Shown here: piece by piece, positions 7,150 to 14,476 of the stretch
Layout: every line of letters starts with the position of its first letter
Position numbering within the stretch: the stretch's first letter is position 1
Source of the DNA: an uncultured Oscillospiraceae bacterium
GTDB lineage: Bacteria; Bacillota; Clostridia; Oscillospirales; Oscillospiraceae
Direction of reading: 5' to 3'
DNA: 22,631 nucleotides
Assembly: GCA_934591845.1 (NCBI GenBank)
Contig: CAKTPO010000029.1
Location: 1-22,631 of the forward strand
The notes under the pieces: generated by a model
The model's input: the letters and a program-made list of their open reading frames with translations, nothing else
Told to the model about the DNA's origin: nothing
The model's database searches: none
Position numbers and translations under genes: made by a program

Positions 7150-7725
7150 TTAATACTCCCGGACAACGCCTTTTACAAGGCCCAGAATCTGGGCATGAGT
7201 GCCGTCAATGGGGTCGTAGGCCTCATTTTCCGGCATGAGCCAGATTTTCCCGTTTCTCCGGCGCAGCCGCTTCACCGTGGCCTCGTCTTCGATCATGGCC
7301 ACCACAATCTGGCCGTCATCCGCCGTGGACTGGGGCCGGACAATGACCTTGTCGCCGCTGAGGATGCCGGCGTTGATCATGCTGTCTCCCCGGACCCGCA
7401 GGGCAAAGCAGCTGGGATCCTCCCAGGGAATGGTGCCCTCCTGATTTTCCATGGCCAGAATGGGCAGGCCTGCCGTGACCACCCCGATCACCGGGATCTG
7501 CCCCGGCCGGGCCCCGGTCATCAGTGCCCGCTTCCGGCCCTTTCCATCCGGGGCCTGAAACACGCCCTTTTCCTGCAGGGCCTGCAAATGATAGCTGACA
7601 GAGGCGGTAGAGCGCAGACCCACCGCTTCCCCAATCTCCCGGACAGAGGGGGAATACCCATTTTCCGCAATAAACGCATTGACAAACTCCACGATTTTCT
7701 CGGCTTTGTTGCTGGTTCTGGGCAT
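7150..7725 (-). CDS. lexA: LexA SOS repressor
   Basis: Transcriptional repressor of the DNA-damage response, 191 aa. The N-terminal winged helix-turn-helix covers about residues 1-65 (GYSPSVREIGEAVGLRSTASV). The C-terminal S24 self-cleavage domain carries the A85-G86 scissile bond in VVTAG, catalytic S115 in RGDSM and K152 in EATVKRL. All catalytic residues are present, so RecA-stimulated self-cleavage should work. GGAGG lies 7-8 bases before the ATG at 7725. No clear terminator is seen before the T-box promoter on the same strand. Confidence 0.95.
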   Translation of the reverse strand: MPRTSNKAEKIVEFVNAFIAENGYSPSVREIGEAVGLRSTASVSYHLQALQEKGVFQAPDGKGRKRALMTGARPGQIPVIGVVTAGLPILAMENQEGTIPWEDPSCFALRVRGDSMINAGILSGDKVIVRPQSTADDGQIVVAMIEDEATVKRLRRRNGKIWLMPENEAYDPIDGTHAQILGLVKGVVREY

Positions 7726-7751
7726 AAGGCCACCTCCAAAGTGTTTTTTTG

Positions 7752-7780
7752 ATTATAGCACAAATGATTGAAAAAGAAAA
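7752..7780 (-). promoter_or_regulatory. Extended -10 promoter of lexA
   Basis: TGCTATAAT (complement of 7752-7760) is a perfect extended -10 element. The -35 position at 17-bp spacing reads only TTTTCT. I do not see a CGAAC-N4-GTTCG type LexA operator near it. Confidence 0.65.
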
Positions 7781-7802
7781 GGGGAAGAATGAAAAATTTT
7801 AA

Positions 7803-7825
7803 GGGGAAGCGCTGTGCGCTTCCCC
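7803..7825. terminator. Hairpin between lexA and the TIGR02452 remnant
   Basis: Perfect 10-bp stem GGGGAAGCGC/GCGCTTCCCC with a 3-nt loop. On the minus strand it is followed by an A/T-rich run with TTTTT, so it looks like a terminator for leftward transcription, yet no intact leftward gene lies directly to its right. It may be left from a gene lost when the region decayed. Confidence 0.5.
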
Positions 7826-7851
7826 AAACTGCTCATACATAAACGGTACCG

Positions 7852-8253
7852 TTGGTTTTTCCGGTAATGGAGGCAGTTTTGACAATTCCAATACGGTCCG
7901 ATGACAGCATCCCGCAAATTCTGGATAAGCCATTCTGCGTAGACGTGATCACCTGTGCGGCCCCTTACCTGACGGGCTGCAACAAACCGGACGATGCGCT
8001 TCTGGCGATATATCGCTCCCGAATCAGAAACATTCTGGAAGTGGCCATGTCACAAGAAGTCGATTGCCTGGTTCTGGGTGCATTTGGCTGTGGAGCGTTC
8101 CATAATGACCCCCAATTCATGGCCGATGCGTTTGCGGATCTGCTGATTGGGGAAAACTACGCACCTTTCTTCCAAAAGGTGGTTTTCGCAATCAAGCGCA
8201 CAGGAGTGCATTGTCGCAATCTAAGCGCATTTCAGGCGGTGTTTGCGCTGTGA
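7852..8253 (+). pseudogene. 5'-truncated TIGR02452/PARG-like protein
   Basis: An open frame of 133 codons from a TTG with no convincing ribosome site. It matches only the C-terminal half of TIGR02452 (DUF2263, microbial poly(ADP-ribose) glycohydrolase-like) proteins, which are normally about 260-280 aa. The family's late motifs are visible: LDKPFCVDVITCAAPYL and VLGAFGCGAFHNDP, then a normal-looking end. The N-terminal half, which carries the macrodomain Gly-rich loop and catalytic acidic residues, is missing, so no activity is expected. Truncation point is near 7850-7890. Confidence 0.75.
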
Positions 8254-8299
8254 GCCATTGAGGGAGAGCCATCGAAAACAGGAAATCGGTTTTACGAAA

Positions 8300-8480
8300 C
8301 GAAACATCCGGAAGCCCATCCGATTTCTCAAAAGCAGCACAATATACGCTTTCCCGGCAGGTGCCGGAGGTGCATTCGAAAATTTTCCTTTATCATTTTG
8401 ACCGTCCAGCCATCCAAATAGATGACTGGACGATTTTTCCCCGATTTTGCAAAAACCTCCTGCCACAGCTTGTACCTCAT
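8300..8480 (-). pseudogene. Frameshifted fragment of a PF01637-type ATPase gene
   Basis: Minus-strand remnant related to the intact ATPase gene at 16511-17833. In one frame RYKLWQEVFAKSGKNRPVIY matches its YKLWEDFFAEIGAIKNRPVIF. After a frameshift near 8400, NDKGKF and PAGKAYIVLLLRNR match NDKEDF and LAGTAYVVLIVRNQ. DNA identity is obvious over 8425-8475. The fragment covers roughly residues 70-125 only (Walker B region); the P-loop and C-terminal half are absent. Not functional. Confidence 0.8.
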
Positions 8481-8574
8481 TCCCTTTTCCCATCTTCCCA
8501 TACATAATTCCCCTTTTCCTGCAAATACTTCTACGGAAGAAACCGCAAAAGACGGGCATAAAGGAGAAAACAAT

Positions 8575-8748
8575 ATGAAAGCAACAGGCATTGTACGCCG
8601 CGTAGACGACCTGGGCCGGATCGTGATCCCAAAGGAGATCAGACGAACCCTGCGAATCCGGGAGGGTGACCCGTTGCAGACATCATTGACACGGTGGGAA
8701 GTGTTCTGCTTTTCTATGTTGGATTTGGCTAAACGGCGGGGGTGGTAG
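8575..8748 (+). pseudogene. 3'-truncated AbrB/SpoVT-family regulator
   Basis: AAAGGAG and an ATG at 8575 begin MKATGIVRRVDDLGRIVIPK, the swapped-hairpin DNA-binding domain of AbrB/SpoVT/MazE proteins, running as far as RIREGDPL (about residue 34). The following 23 codons do not resemble the family, whose members go on with a second beta-hairpin for about 80 residues or more. The gene was therefore probably cut near 8672 and fused to unrelated sequence. The DNA-binding fold needs the whole domain as a dimer, so function is doubtful. The 5' end appears intact. Confidence 0.75.
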
Positions 8749-8888
8749 TTGTACATAGTGACGGATGTGAGGGGCGGAACCGTGGGTATTTGGGAGGGGT
8801 ATCTCTGATATTTGCCAACCATTGGAGCTAATTGTGCCAGTCTCCGGAATTTCAAAATACGATCAGAGTGTGGAACAGGAAAACATTC

Positions 8889-8900
8889 GTAAGCGTCAAA
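8889..8900. repeat. IS66 left terminal inverted repeat
   Basis: GTAAGCGTCAAA, matching the complement of 12197-12208 over 12 bp. Confidence 0.88.
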
Positions 8901-8992
8901 ACTAATAACGTCGCATCCTATCAGTCGGAATCCCCAATGCCTAAGTCGAGGGGACTCGAACCCCACCAAAATACTCGTTTCGGTAAATGCTT

Positions 8993-9021
8993 ACGGCAGG
9001 CCCACCCAGTGAGCCTGCCGT
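8993..9021. other. Hairpin after the last IS66 passenger ORF
   Basis: Perfect 9-bp stem ACGGCAGGC/GCCTGCCGT with an 11-nt loop, five bases beyond the stop of the minus-strand passenger ORF. No U-run follows, so it may be a weak terminator or an mRNA end-stabiliser. Confidence 0.5.
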
Positions 9022-9025
9022 TCTG

Positions 9026-9400
9026 CTATTCTTTGTATTTACTGAAATCCATCCAATCTACGGCAGGGCGCTTACTCTCGCCATAGCACTTATCCAAGTA
9101 TAGATTGCAATACGGATTGTAGAGCTTGCGCATTTCTTGTTTCTGCTTATAAAGGTCAGCTTCAATTGCTCTGCGGACCCGTTCCAGGAAAGTTCCTCCG
9201 GTTGCAAGCTTTGCTTCTGCGCAATGGACGACAATCCCCATAAAGAAATCATCTTCCTCCATCAGGTATTTACCATTTTCGTACGGATACAGGGCGAAAA
9301 TGATATCACATTCTCTTGGAAGCGCATCTATTTCTTCCTTGTGCTTCGGATAGTTTGCGAGGGCTTGCCAGTAGGGTTTACCTGAAGTGCTCCTCTCCAT
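9026..9400 (-). CDS. IS66 passenger ORF 2, unknown protein
   Basis: 124 aa, starting at ATG 9400 (MERSTSGKPYW). The frame opens a little earlier with a TTG at 9418. Acidic and aromatic-rich, no signal or membrane segment, no motif I recognise; PRECDIIFALYPYENGKYLMEEDDFF is the most distinctive stretch. It lies within the IS66 boundaries and overlaps the 3' end of the preceding ORF by 73 bp in another frame, with no strong ribosome site. Translation may be coupled to ORF 1 or reached by frameshifting. Probably a non-transposase accessory of this IS66 type; function unknown. Confidence 0.6.
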   Translation of the reverse strand: MERSTSGKPYWQALANYPKHKEEIDALPRECDIIFALYPYENGKYLMEEDDFFMGIVVHCAEAKLATGGTFLERVRRAIEADLYKQKQEMRKLYNPYCNLYLDKCYGESKRPAVDWMDFSKYKE

Positions 9401-9732
9401 TTTACATTTTCGCCACAAATCTCGCCGTTAAAAATTGCTGGAAATTGAATTCTGTTCTCTCTGAGGATTTTTGCGGCATTGGGAACTGTTTTTCTGCCGC
9501 TCTTTGGAAATGTCACGCTGTCCCCACTTCCTGCTGCGCAAATCTGGATCGCGGTACAATCCTTGTTGAATCGAATCTGGACGGGCATCTTTGCCATTTT
9601 TTCTGCCACTTTACTGCTGAGCAGTACAATCCCTATTTCCTCTATTTTTACATACATGGCGGCCTGCGGAGCGGAGGGGGTGACTAGAATACTGAATTCT
9701 TCGTCTGTCATGTTTTTCAGATCCAACATCAT
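9328..9732 (-). CDS. IS66 passenger ORF 1, unknown protein
   Basis: 134 aa when started at ATG 9732, chosen because GAAAGGG lies 6 bases upstream; ATG 9729 is an alternative and ATG 9738 is too close to it. Begins MMLDLKNMTDEEFSILVTP and is soluble with a basic C-terminus (TRKK). I recognise no catalytic motif. It starts 14 bp after tnpC stops, so it is probably co-transcribed with the transposase. I recall similar small ORFs behind tnpC in clostridial IS66 copies, but cannot confirm it here. Confidence 0.65.
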   Translation of the reverse strand: MMLDLKNMTDEEFSILVTPSAPQAAMYVKIEEIGIVLLSSKVAEKMAKMPVQIRFNKDCTAIQICAAGSGDSVTFPKSGRKTVPNAAKILRENRIQFPAIFNGEICGENVKWRGALQVNPTGKPSQTIRSTRKK

Positions 9733-9746
9733 ATTCATCCCTTTCT

Positions 9747-11348
9747 TTATTTTGGAGCAGAAATTCTGCATTCCAACGGAGCGTTCTCTGGCAGCAATGC
9801 GGCAACATTTTCAGGTTTTGTCAAATCCATCCTAGCTGCCATGCGGAGGGTGTGAGAAAGATACTCGTAGGGATCCAATCCATATTCCATAGCGGTGCGT
9901 ATAAGGCTGAACATAACTGCGCTTCCGGCAGCACCTTTTGGGGTATTGGCAAACAGGAAATTTTTCAGGTCGATGACAAAGGGCTTGATACTCCGTTCCG
10001 CCCGGTTATTGGATATCTCCAGCCTGCCGTCTTTCAGATAATTCGTCAGGTAAGGCCATTGCTCTTTCAGATAAGTCAGTGCTTTGCCCAGCGCAGATTT
10101 CGGTGCGGCGTTCCGGATACTTGCCCACGACCACAAAGCGTCTAAAACAGGTTTTGCCTGCTTCAGCCGCTGCTTATAACGTTCTTCCGGTGCTGTCCCT
10201 TCCAGACTCTGCTCTATTTCAAACAGCACACTGCAGTACGCCAATCCTTGGGATGCGGAGCTTCCTTTGGCTTTTCCCTTTGGAAGAGATTTTACCGCCT
10301 CGTCAAATTTCCTACGGGCATGAGCCCAGCAGCCAACCACGGTTATCTCCTCCGGAAGATTATGATACCCGGCATAGCCGTCTGTATGGAGGTATCCATG
10401 GAAGCTATTCAGAAATTCCTTTGGATGTTTTCCACCCCGCCCCGGCTGGTATTCGTACAGCACAATGGGCTTTTGCGTATCCCCGCTGGTGCGGTAGAGC
10501 CACATATAGCTGTCGCTCTGAGGTGCTCTTCCAGGCTCGTGGAGGACTTGGAGCGTCGTTTCATCCGCATGGAGTACTTCTCGGACAAGCAGTTCCCGGT
10601 GCAGTCGGTCATATACCGGCTTTAAGTAGTCTTCTACCGCTTTTAGAATCCAGTTAGACATGGTCTGTCGGCTTAACTGAATACCACGGCGATCCAGCTC
10701 TTGTTCCTGACGGTAGATGGGTATACCCATGACAAATTTTTGTGTCATAATATGGGCAACGGCCTCTGGCGTAGCAAAACTGCCAGGCAGGAAACGATTC
10801 TCTCTGGGCGCACGTACCACAGGTGTTGTAATATTCTCCTTGTTACAGTGCTGGCAGGCATAGCTGTAGTAGATATGCTGTTCCACAACCACCCGTGCGG
10901 GAATGATTTTCATCTTGTTGATAACTTCTTTTCCAATCTCCGTCAGCTCTCCACCGCATTGGGGGCAGACCAGTTCTTGTCCTTCCAGCCGGTGCTCAAC
11001 TTGTTCTACCGGAACATCTTCTGGGATTTTGTCCAACGTGTATTCATGCTTTTTGTGACGCTTATGGGCAGCTACAACGGTCACATCTTCCTTGTTCCGC
11101 TGTTCTTCCGCAAACACTTCCGCTTCGTTAAACAGAAAGCTCAGCTGCTCGGAGAGTGTGTCCTCGCTCTTTTCAGAAGACGCACCGAAACGCTTGCGCT
11201 GCGCAAGGCGCAGTGCCTCCATGAGTACGTTCATACGCCCCTCAAGCTCAGAAACACGTCTGCTCTGAGCTTGAAGTTCCTCATATTCCGCCCGGGAAAT
11301 AGTAACGGTTTCCGGGGTGCTTGTCTGGAAAGAATCTGTCTTTTTCAT
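9747..11348 (-). CDS. tnpC: IS66 family transposase TnpC
   Basis: DDE transposase of 533 aa, normal full length. In order: an N-terminal coiled coil/leucine-zipper region (about 18-50), a zinc finger with C128, C131, C165 and C168 (CPQCGG and CQHC), and the catalytic core with D262 (HADETT), D323 (HTDGYAGY) and E451 (NNRAERSIKP). The usual C-terminal IS66 domain ends the protein. All catalytic residues are present, so it may be active. No ribosome site precedes the ATG, but TATGGTATAAT, an extended -10, lies about 10-20 bases before it, so a nearly leaderless transcript is possible besides read-through from tnpB. Confidence 0.94.
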   Translation of the reverse strand: MKKTDSFQTSTPETVTISRAEYEELQAQSRRVSELEGRMNVLMEALRLAQRKRFGASSEKSEDTLSEQLSFLFNEAEVFAEEQRNKEDVTVVAAHKRHKKHEYTLDKIPEDVPVEQVEHRLEGQELVCPQCGGELTEIGKEVINKMKIIPARVVVEQHIYYSYACQHCNKENITTPVVRAPRENRFLPGSFATPEAVAHIMTQKFVMGIPIYRQEQELDRRGIQLSRQTMSNWILKAVEDYLKPVYDRLHRELLVREVLHADETTLQVLHEPGRAPQSDSYMWLYRTSGDTQKPIVLYEYQPGRGGKHPKEFLNSFHGYLHTDGYAGYHNLPEEITVVGCWAHARRKFDEAVKSLPKGKAKGSSASQGLAYCSVLFEIEQSLEGTAPEERYKQRLKQAKPVLDALWSWASIRNAAPKSALGKALTYLKEQWPYLTNYLKDGRLEISNNRAERSIKPFVIDLKNFLFANTPKGAAGSAVMFSLIRTAMEYGLDPYEYLSHTLRMAARMDLTKPENVAALLPENAPLECRISAPK

Positions 11349-11398
11349 GGAATGATTATACCATATAAATGTAGAAAAGTACAGAAAAATGATCCGTT

Positions 11399-11755
11399 TT
11401 ATACAATTTCCAATCCACTTATCTGCCTATGCGCTTTTGGCTGGTCAATGCTGAGCCCCTCCATGAGCCAGCGGTATTGCTGCTTGATGAGGGCTTTGGC
11501 TTCGCTTTCTTTCCGCGGCCACTGGAAGATGCCCGATTCCAAACGCTTGTAGAGGAGAAGAAAGCCGTTTCCCTCCCAATATAGGGCCTTGATCCGATCC
11601 CGCCTTCTTCCGCAGAAAAGAAACAGACAGTTCTCCAAAGGATCCAATGAAAATTGCTGCTTGACCAGTGCAGCCAGTCCGTCGATCCCAAGCCGAAGAT
11701 CTGTATAGCCGCAGGCGAGGTAGACCTTGTCAGCTCCTGTAAAATCACTCAGCAT
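11399..11755 (-). CDS. tnpB: IS66 accessory protein TnpB
   Basis: 118 aa, the IS66 'Orf2' family. Diagnostic motifs: YLACGYTDLRLGIDGLAALV, LFLFCGRRRDRIKALYWEGNGF and the later WLMEGLSI. Required with TnpA and TnpC for IS66 transposition; its biochemical role is unresolved. The ATG overlaps the end of tnpA by 7 bp (ATGCTGAGTGA), implying coupled translation. Complete. Confidence 0.94.
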   Translation of the reverse strand: MLSDFTGADKVYLACGYTDLRLGIDGLAALVKQQFSLDPLENCLFLFCGRRRDRIKALYWEGNGFLLLYKRLESGIFQWPRKESEAKALIKQQYRWLMEGLSIDQPKAHRQISGLEIV

Positions 11756-12087
11756 GACCGCAGTCCCCGGAACACCGCTTCCAATGTCGCTGCGTCCGCT
11801 CCGTTGTATATTTCAATCTCCGAACCTAAGATATGGACCTTTGCGGCGATTTGGCCAGAGCCTCCTACGTTGGCTGGCGTTATATCCACAAACCCGCTGC
11901 CCTGCGCCTGTGTGCGTATTAATTCCTGAAACAGCCGCCGCTGCCAGTAGTAATACGTTTTTTCCGAAATGCCACGTTCCTGACACCACGCCCGAACCGT
12001 TATCCCACTGCCACGGCAGGCCGCAATTTTTCCACTCCACTGCTCCAGCCGTTCCTGCTTGGACAGTGCTTGTAGACTTTGTTCCAT
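11749..12087 (-). CDS. tnpA: IS66 accessory protein TnpA (helix-turn-helix)
   Basis: 112 aa from ATG 12087, preceded by AGGGAG about 9 bases away; the frame is open to a TTG at 12111. The N-terminal half is the IS66 Orf1 helix-turn-helix (GSGITVRAWCQERGISEKTYYYWQRRL), expected to bind the element's ends. The C-terminal half ends in the typical IEIYNGADAATLEAVFRGLR segment. First gene of the element's operon. Confidence 0.92.
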   Translation of the reverse strand: MEQSLQALSKQERLEQWSGKIAACRGSGITVRAWCQERGISEKTYYYWQRRLFQELIRTQAQGSGFVDITPANVGGSGQIAAKVHILGSEIEIYNGADAATLEAVFRGLRSC

Positions 12088-12196
12088 TTTGACCATCTCC
12101 CTATATGCCAAATGTATCCCATGCAGATTGAGGGAGACATTTGGAGTTTGAAGTATTATCTCACGGAGATGGTATGGTAGGCAAGATGTAGGGAGG

Positions 12197-12208
12197 TTTG
12201 ACGCTTAC
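12197..12208. repeat. IS66 right terminal inverted repeat
   Basis: TTTGACGCTTAC, complement of the left end at 8889-8900. The next base begins the IS1182 remnant. Confidence 0.88.
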
Positions 12209-12345
12209 GAATTTTCTCCGGTTGTGGTTGGTGTGCGCATTTTTTGCCAAAAAGTTATCCACAGCCTTGATGGGTAAGAAAAAGCAGACCCTTTCCATTT
12301 TGGAAAAGAGTCTGCGATTTGCTTTTGGGGTTATTTAACAGCCCC
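12209..12345 (+). mobile_element. IS1182-family right-end remnant (137 bp)
   Basis: Matches 16374-16510, the right end of the IS1182 element further right, with a single difference that I can see (12329 g, a in the other copy). It ends in the same terminal AACAGCCCC. The rest of this copy is gone; the cut coincides with the IS66 right end. It retains a hairpin that can terminate leftward transcription. Confidence 0.9.
12279..12315 (-). terminator. Terminator for the three-gene operon, supplied by the IS1182 remnant
   Basis: GCAGAC (12284-12289) pairs with GTCTGC (12310-12315) and the inner CTTTCC with GGAAAAG, one bulge apart. In the leftward direction the hairpin is followed by UUUUU (12279-12283). 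Confidence 0.65.
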
Positions 12346-12378
12346 TTTCGCACTCATTACTAAGAATGTTAGTCGAGT

Positions 12379-12429
12379 ACGCTCCCGGTTAGAGAGGTTA
12401 CGCACCTCTCCAACCGGGCAAAGGAGCGT
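12379..12429. other. Long imperfect hairpin downstream of the three-gene operon
   Basis: GAGAGGT/ACCTCTC (12392-12398, 12404-12410) closes a 5-nt loop TACGC. CCCGGTT/AACCGGG (12384-12390, 12412-12418) and ACGCT/AGCGT (12379-12383, 12425-12429) continue the stem with a one-sided bulge. That makes 19 base pairs in about 51 nt, with no T-run on either side. It lies 63 bp past the operon's last stop. It may be a structured RNA end or an old terminator; nothing coding is seen in 12346-12491. Confidence 0.6.
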
Positions 12430-12491
12430 TTCAATATGCGGGATGTTTACTTTACTGGGATACCAAAAGCAACTTGAAATTGAGAATGTAC

Positions 12492-13220
12492 TTAGCATTG
12501 ACCACGAAATTGCAAGCCATATTCCGAATTGAATATCTCGAGCTGCACTTTTCGCTTAATGATCTGTCCATGGATATTTGTAAATTGCTCAGAAAACTTA
12601 ATGCACAATACTTTATTCCTTATAGCGTTGTTTCGCTTCTCATTAAGTAATAAGGAAAAACAAATGAATATTTTAGACCCAGATTGGTACAGTTTGTCAA
12701 CCCTTAAAAAGTCGTTAGGAAATGATTCTGGCAATTGCAATATTTCGATATTGTCTGCGCTACTCGTATATCCAATTTCGAGATCTGATAGAACTACACT
12801 TTTTCCATCTGTCTTGGTTGTTATAGTAGCTTCGATTGGTATATGCAATGCGCATTTTGCACAGGGCTCTTGGTAAGCTTGGATAAAATAATATGGCTCT
12901 AACGACGCAAGCTCACCAGGTCGTAATAATTGATATACCCATGGTGAGATACTAACACAACTGTCTACGCCAGGCTCCATCTTTGGTGTTGAGGGTTGGA
13001 ATGACATAACTGTACTTTTCTTTTCTTCACTATCTTGAATAAAGAATAAAGAAATTGTAATCGCAATGTCAATCAAGAGTAATAGACTATTTAAGTTTTC
13101 GTTTTCAAGGATTAGAGCAAACTTTGTATCTGACAAAAACGTTGGCTTAAAGATTGATGCAATTGTGATTAAGCATATTACTATCAATACACACAGAAGA
13201 ATTTTTCGGTAATTTTTCAT
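12492..13220 (-). CDS. Two-transmembrane protein with beta-rich C-terminal domain, unknown
   Basis: 242 aa from ATG 13220; a TTG 18 bases earlier lies inside the upstream gene and was rejected. Two hydrophobic helices (about 7-24 and 44-62) are separated by a short loop. An acidic/lysine stretch (QDSEEKKST) and a ~175-residue soluble domain rich in alternating hydrophobic residues follow. A CAKC pair lies near residue 122-130. No signal-peptide cleavage site or catalytic motif is recognised. The start is 1 bp after the stop of the XRE gene, with GGAAAAGAG as ribosome site, so translation is coupled. The layout recalls '2TM, beta-rich' effector domains of bacterial defence systems in shape only. 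Strikingly AT-rich compared with the chromosome part. Confidence 0.75.
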   Translation of the reverse strand: MKNYRKILLCVLIVICLITIASIFKPTFLSDTKFALILENENLNSLLLLIDIAITISLFFIQDSEEKKSTVMSFQPSTPKMEPGVDSCVSISPWVYQLLRPGELASLEPYYFIQAYQEPCAKCALHIPIEATITTKTDGKSVVLSDLEIGYTSSADNIEILQLPESFPNDFLRVDKLYQSGSKIFICFSLLLNEKRNNAIRNKVLCIKFSEQFTNIHGQIIKRKVQLEIFNSEYGLQFRGQC

Positions 13221-13221
13221 A

Positions 13222-14103
13222 TTACTCTTTTCCAACAATCATTAACTGAGCATCCATTGTACTTAATAGTTTCGCTGTAGTTTCAATACTTGCGTTTTGT
13301 TGTAGCTTTTCAATTTTTGCTATCATTGTGCGATCAACTCCACTTTTTTGAGCCAATTCGTTTTGTGTCATATTGTTTTTAGTGCGCCATGTAAAAACAT
13401 ATTTTGATAACTGAGAACGAAATAGTTCACTTGTTATATCAGCTGGATTGGATTCTGAATTCTCTTTGTGATCTGTTGCATTACTGTCAAGTAGCAACGC
13501 AAGATTAGTTTTCCTCTTATCTAATGCTATGCGGTACAATTTATTATATCTTTCGCAAAGCGCATTTACATATATTCTATAGCTGAATCTTTTGCTGTCA
13601 GTAAAGTAAGAAAGTGCATTACTATCTATCTGATATTTAGCACATTTTTGCTGATGTTGAGAAGTTAAAAAGTTCTTTATTCCAGTCGAAATGTTATAGT
13701 TAATAAGTATATAGACATCCTCTGGGGGGATTTTTACGTTGGCCTCTTGAGAAGTCTGCGCCAAATCAATAATAAAGAAGGAAATATCCCGACTGGTACA
13801 TTCAAACATCTTATCTACAATATTTATATACAGTTTTTCGCTCTTGTTATAGTGTTCGTGGCTTTCTGGAGCATCGTCGTCAAATAATGCTTCGAGATAT
13901 TCGAGATACTGGACTGTGCTAATAAGCTCATCAAGTTTCTTCCGTCGCTCAGTCAACTCGGAAAGCAACGACCGTATCTTTTGCTTTCTCTTGTGTTGGC
14001 TGATTGCTTTGTATAGCTTTGCAAACATTCCATCAATGCGCTCACTTTTTTCATTAAAGAAAGTCGCACTATCAAGATACATATAAAAATCACTATGTTT
14101 CAT
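13222..14103 (-). CDS. XRE-family protein with large novel N-terminal region
   Basis: 293 aa from ATG 14103 with GGAGAGG at good spacing. The C-terminal 66 residues (about 228-293) are a helix-turn-helix of the XRE/HipB type: WRTKNNMTQNELAQKSGVDR, then TMIAKIEK as recognition helix. Residues 30-75 are highly charged and probably coiled-coil (KRKQKIRSLLSELTERRKKLDELI). The middle region (80-220) matches nothing I know. A C-terminal DNA-binding domain on a long unknown body is unusual for a plain repressor and suggests a combined sensor or antitoxin and regulator. It could autoregulate the operon through the TGTGA-N7-TCACA site at its promoter. Confidence 0.8.
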   Translation of the reverse strand: MKHSDFYMYLDSATFFNEKSERIDGMFAKLYKAISQHKRKQKIRSLLSELTERRKKLDELISTVQYLEYLEALFDDDAPESHEHYNKSEKLYINIVDKMFECTSRDISFFIIDLAQTSQEANVKIPPEDVYILINYNISTGIKNFLTSQHQQKCAKYQIDSNALSYFTDSKRFSYRIYVNALCERYNKLYRIALDKRKTNLALLLDSNATDHKENSESNPADITSELFRSQLSKYVFTWRTKNNMTQNELAQKSGVDRTMIAKIEKLQQNASIETTAKLLSTMDAQLMIVGKE

Positions 14104-14118
14104 AAAATTACCTCTCCT

Positions 14119-14457
14119 TCAGTTGGAAGACCGATATGTAACATCGTAGATACACATCATCCGCAGCCCATGAAAAAACATTTTCATGCCTCTCAGAGGG
14201 GTGACATACCATTGACCTTTTTCGTTTATCTCTACCAGCGATTGGAGGTAAAATGTTAAATGAATATCTTTCTCTCCAATGTCGTCTGAGACCTCCTGTA
14301 GAATAATGAAGCAAAACGCTGTCAAATACTTCCGGATTTTTTCCACTTGACCTTCCGTCAATTGAATCTCCGGATGGCAGGCTAAAAACTCCTGGAGGCT
14401 CAATCCATCTTTCCCGTTAGCCCTAAAACTTATCTTGAAAACACCTTCGTCGTACAT
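14119..14457 (-). CDS. 112-aa protein of unknown function, first gene of the AT-rich operon
   Basis: Starts at ATG 14457 with AAGGGGG 6-8 bases upstream. Ends 15 bp before the XRE gene. A soluble, mixed alpha/beta protein (KISFRANGKDGLSLQEFLACHPEI near the N-terminus, YVTPLRGMKMFFHG near the C-terminus). I recognise no family. Its place directly after a near-consensus promoter shows that it leads a three-gene operon. Confidence 0.72.
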   Translation of the reverse strand: MYDEGVFKISFRANGKDGLSLQEFLACHPEIQLTEGQVEKIRKYLTAFCFIILQEVSDDIGEKDIHLTFYLQSLVEINEKGQWYVTPLRGMKMFFHGLRMMCIYDVTYRSSN

Positions 14458-14476
14458 ATCGCTGCCCCCTTGCGTT

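Larger units (their letters stand above)
8889..12208 (-). mobile_element. IS66-family insertion sequence with two passenger ORFs
   Basis: A 3.32-kb element bounded by terminal inverted repeats GTAAGCGTCAAA (8889-8900, complement at 12197-12208), the typical IS66 end. It encodes tnpA, tnpB and tnpC in the usual order on the minus strand plus two small ORFs beyond tnpC. IS66 elements normally duplicate 8 bp, but the flanks AAACATTC and GAATTTTC differ, so one side was probably rearranged after insertion. The right end directly abuts an IS1182 remnant. Confidence 0.9.

Noticed and set aside
7726..7800. LexA operator upstream of lexA
   Set aside because: No CGAAC-N4-GTTCG or close variant found; autoregulation cannot be supported from this sequence.
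8944..8966. tRNA T-arm-like GGGGACTCGAACCCC (tRNA 3' end or attachment site)
   Set aside because: On the minus strand it reads like a T-loop with GGGG/CCCC, but the terminal T-stem pair is mismatched, no D- or anticodon arm lies upstream, and it is inside the IS66 left end. No second copy in the window that would make an att pair.
10701..11552. 283-aa plus-strand frame
   Set aside because: Antisense of tnpC/tnpB of the IS66 element.
12379..12429. Retron msr/msd or integron attC
   Set aside because: The hairpin is suggestive, but there is no reverse transcriptase or integron integrase in the window and no matching core sites.
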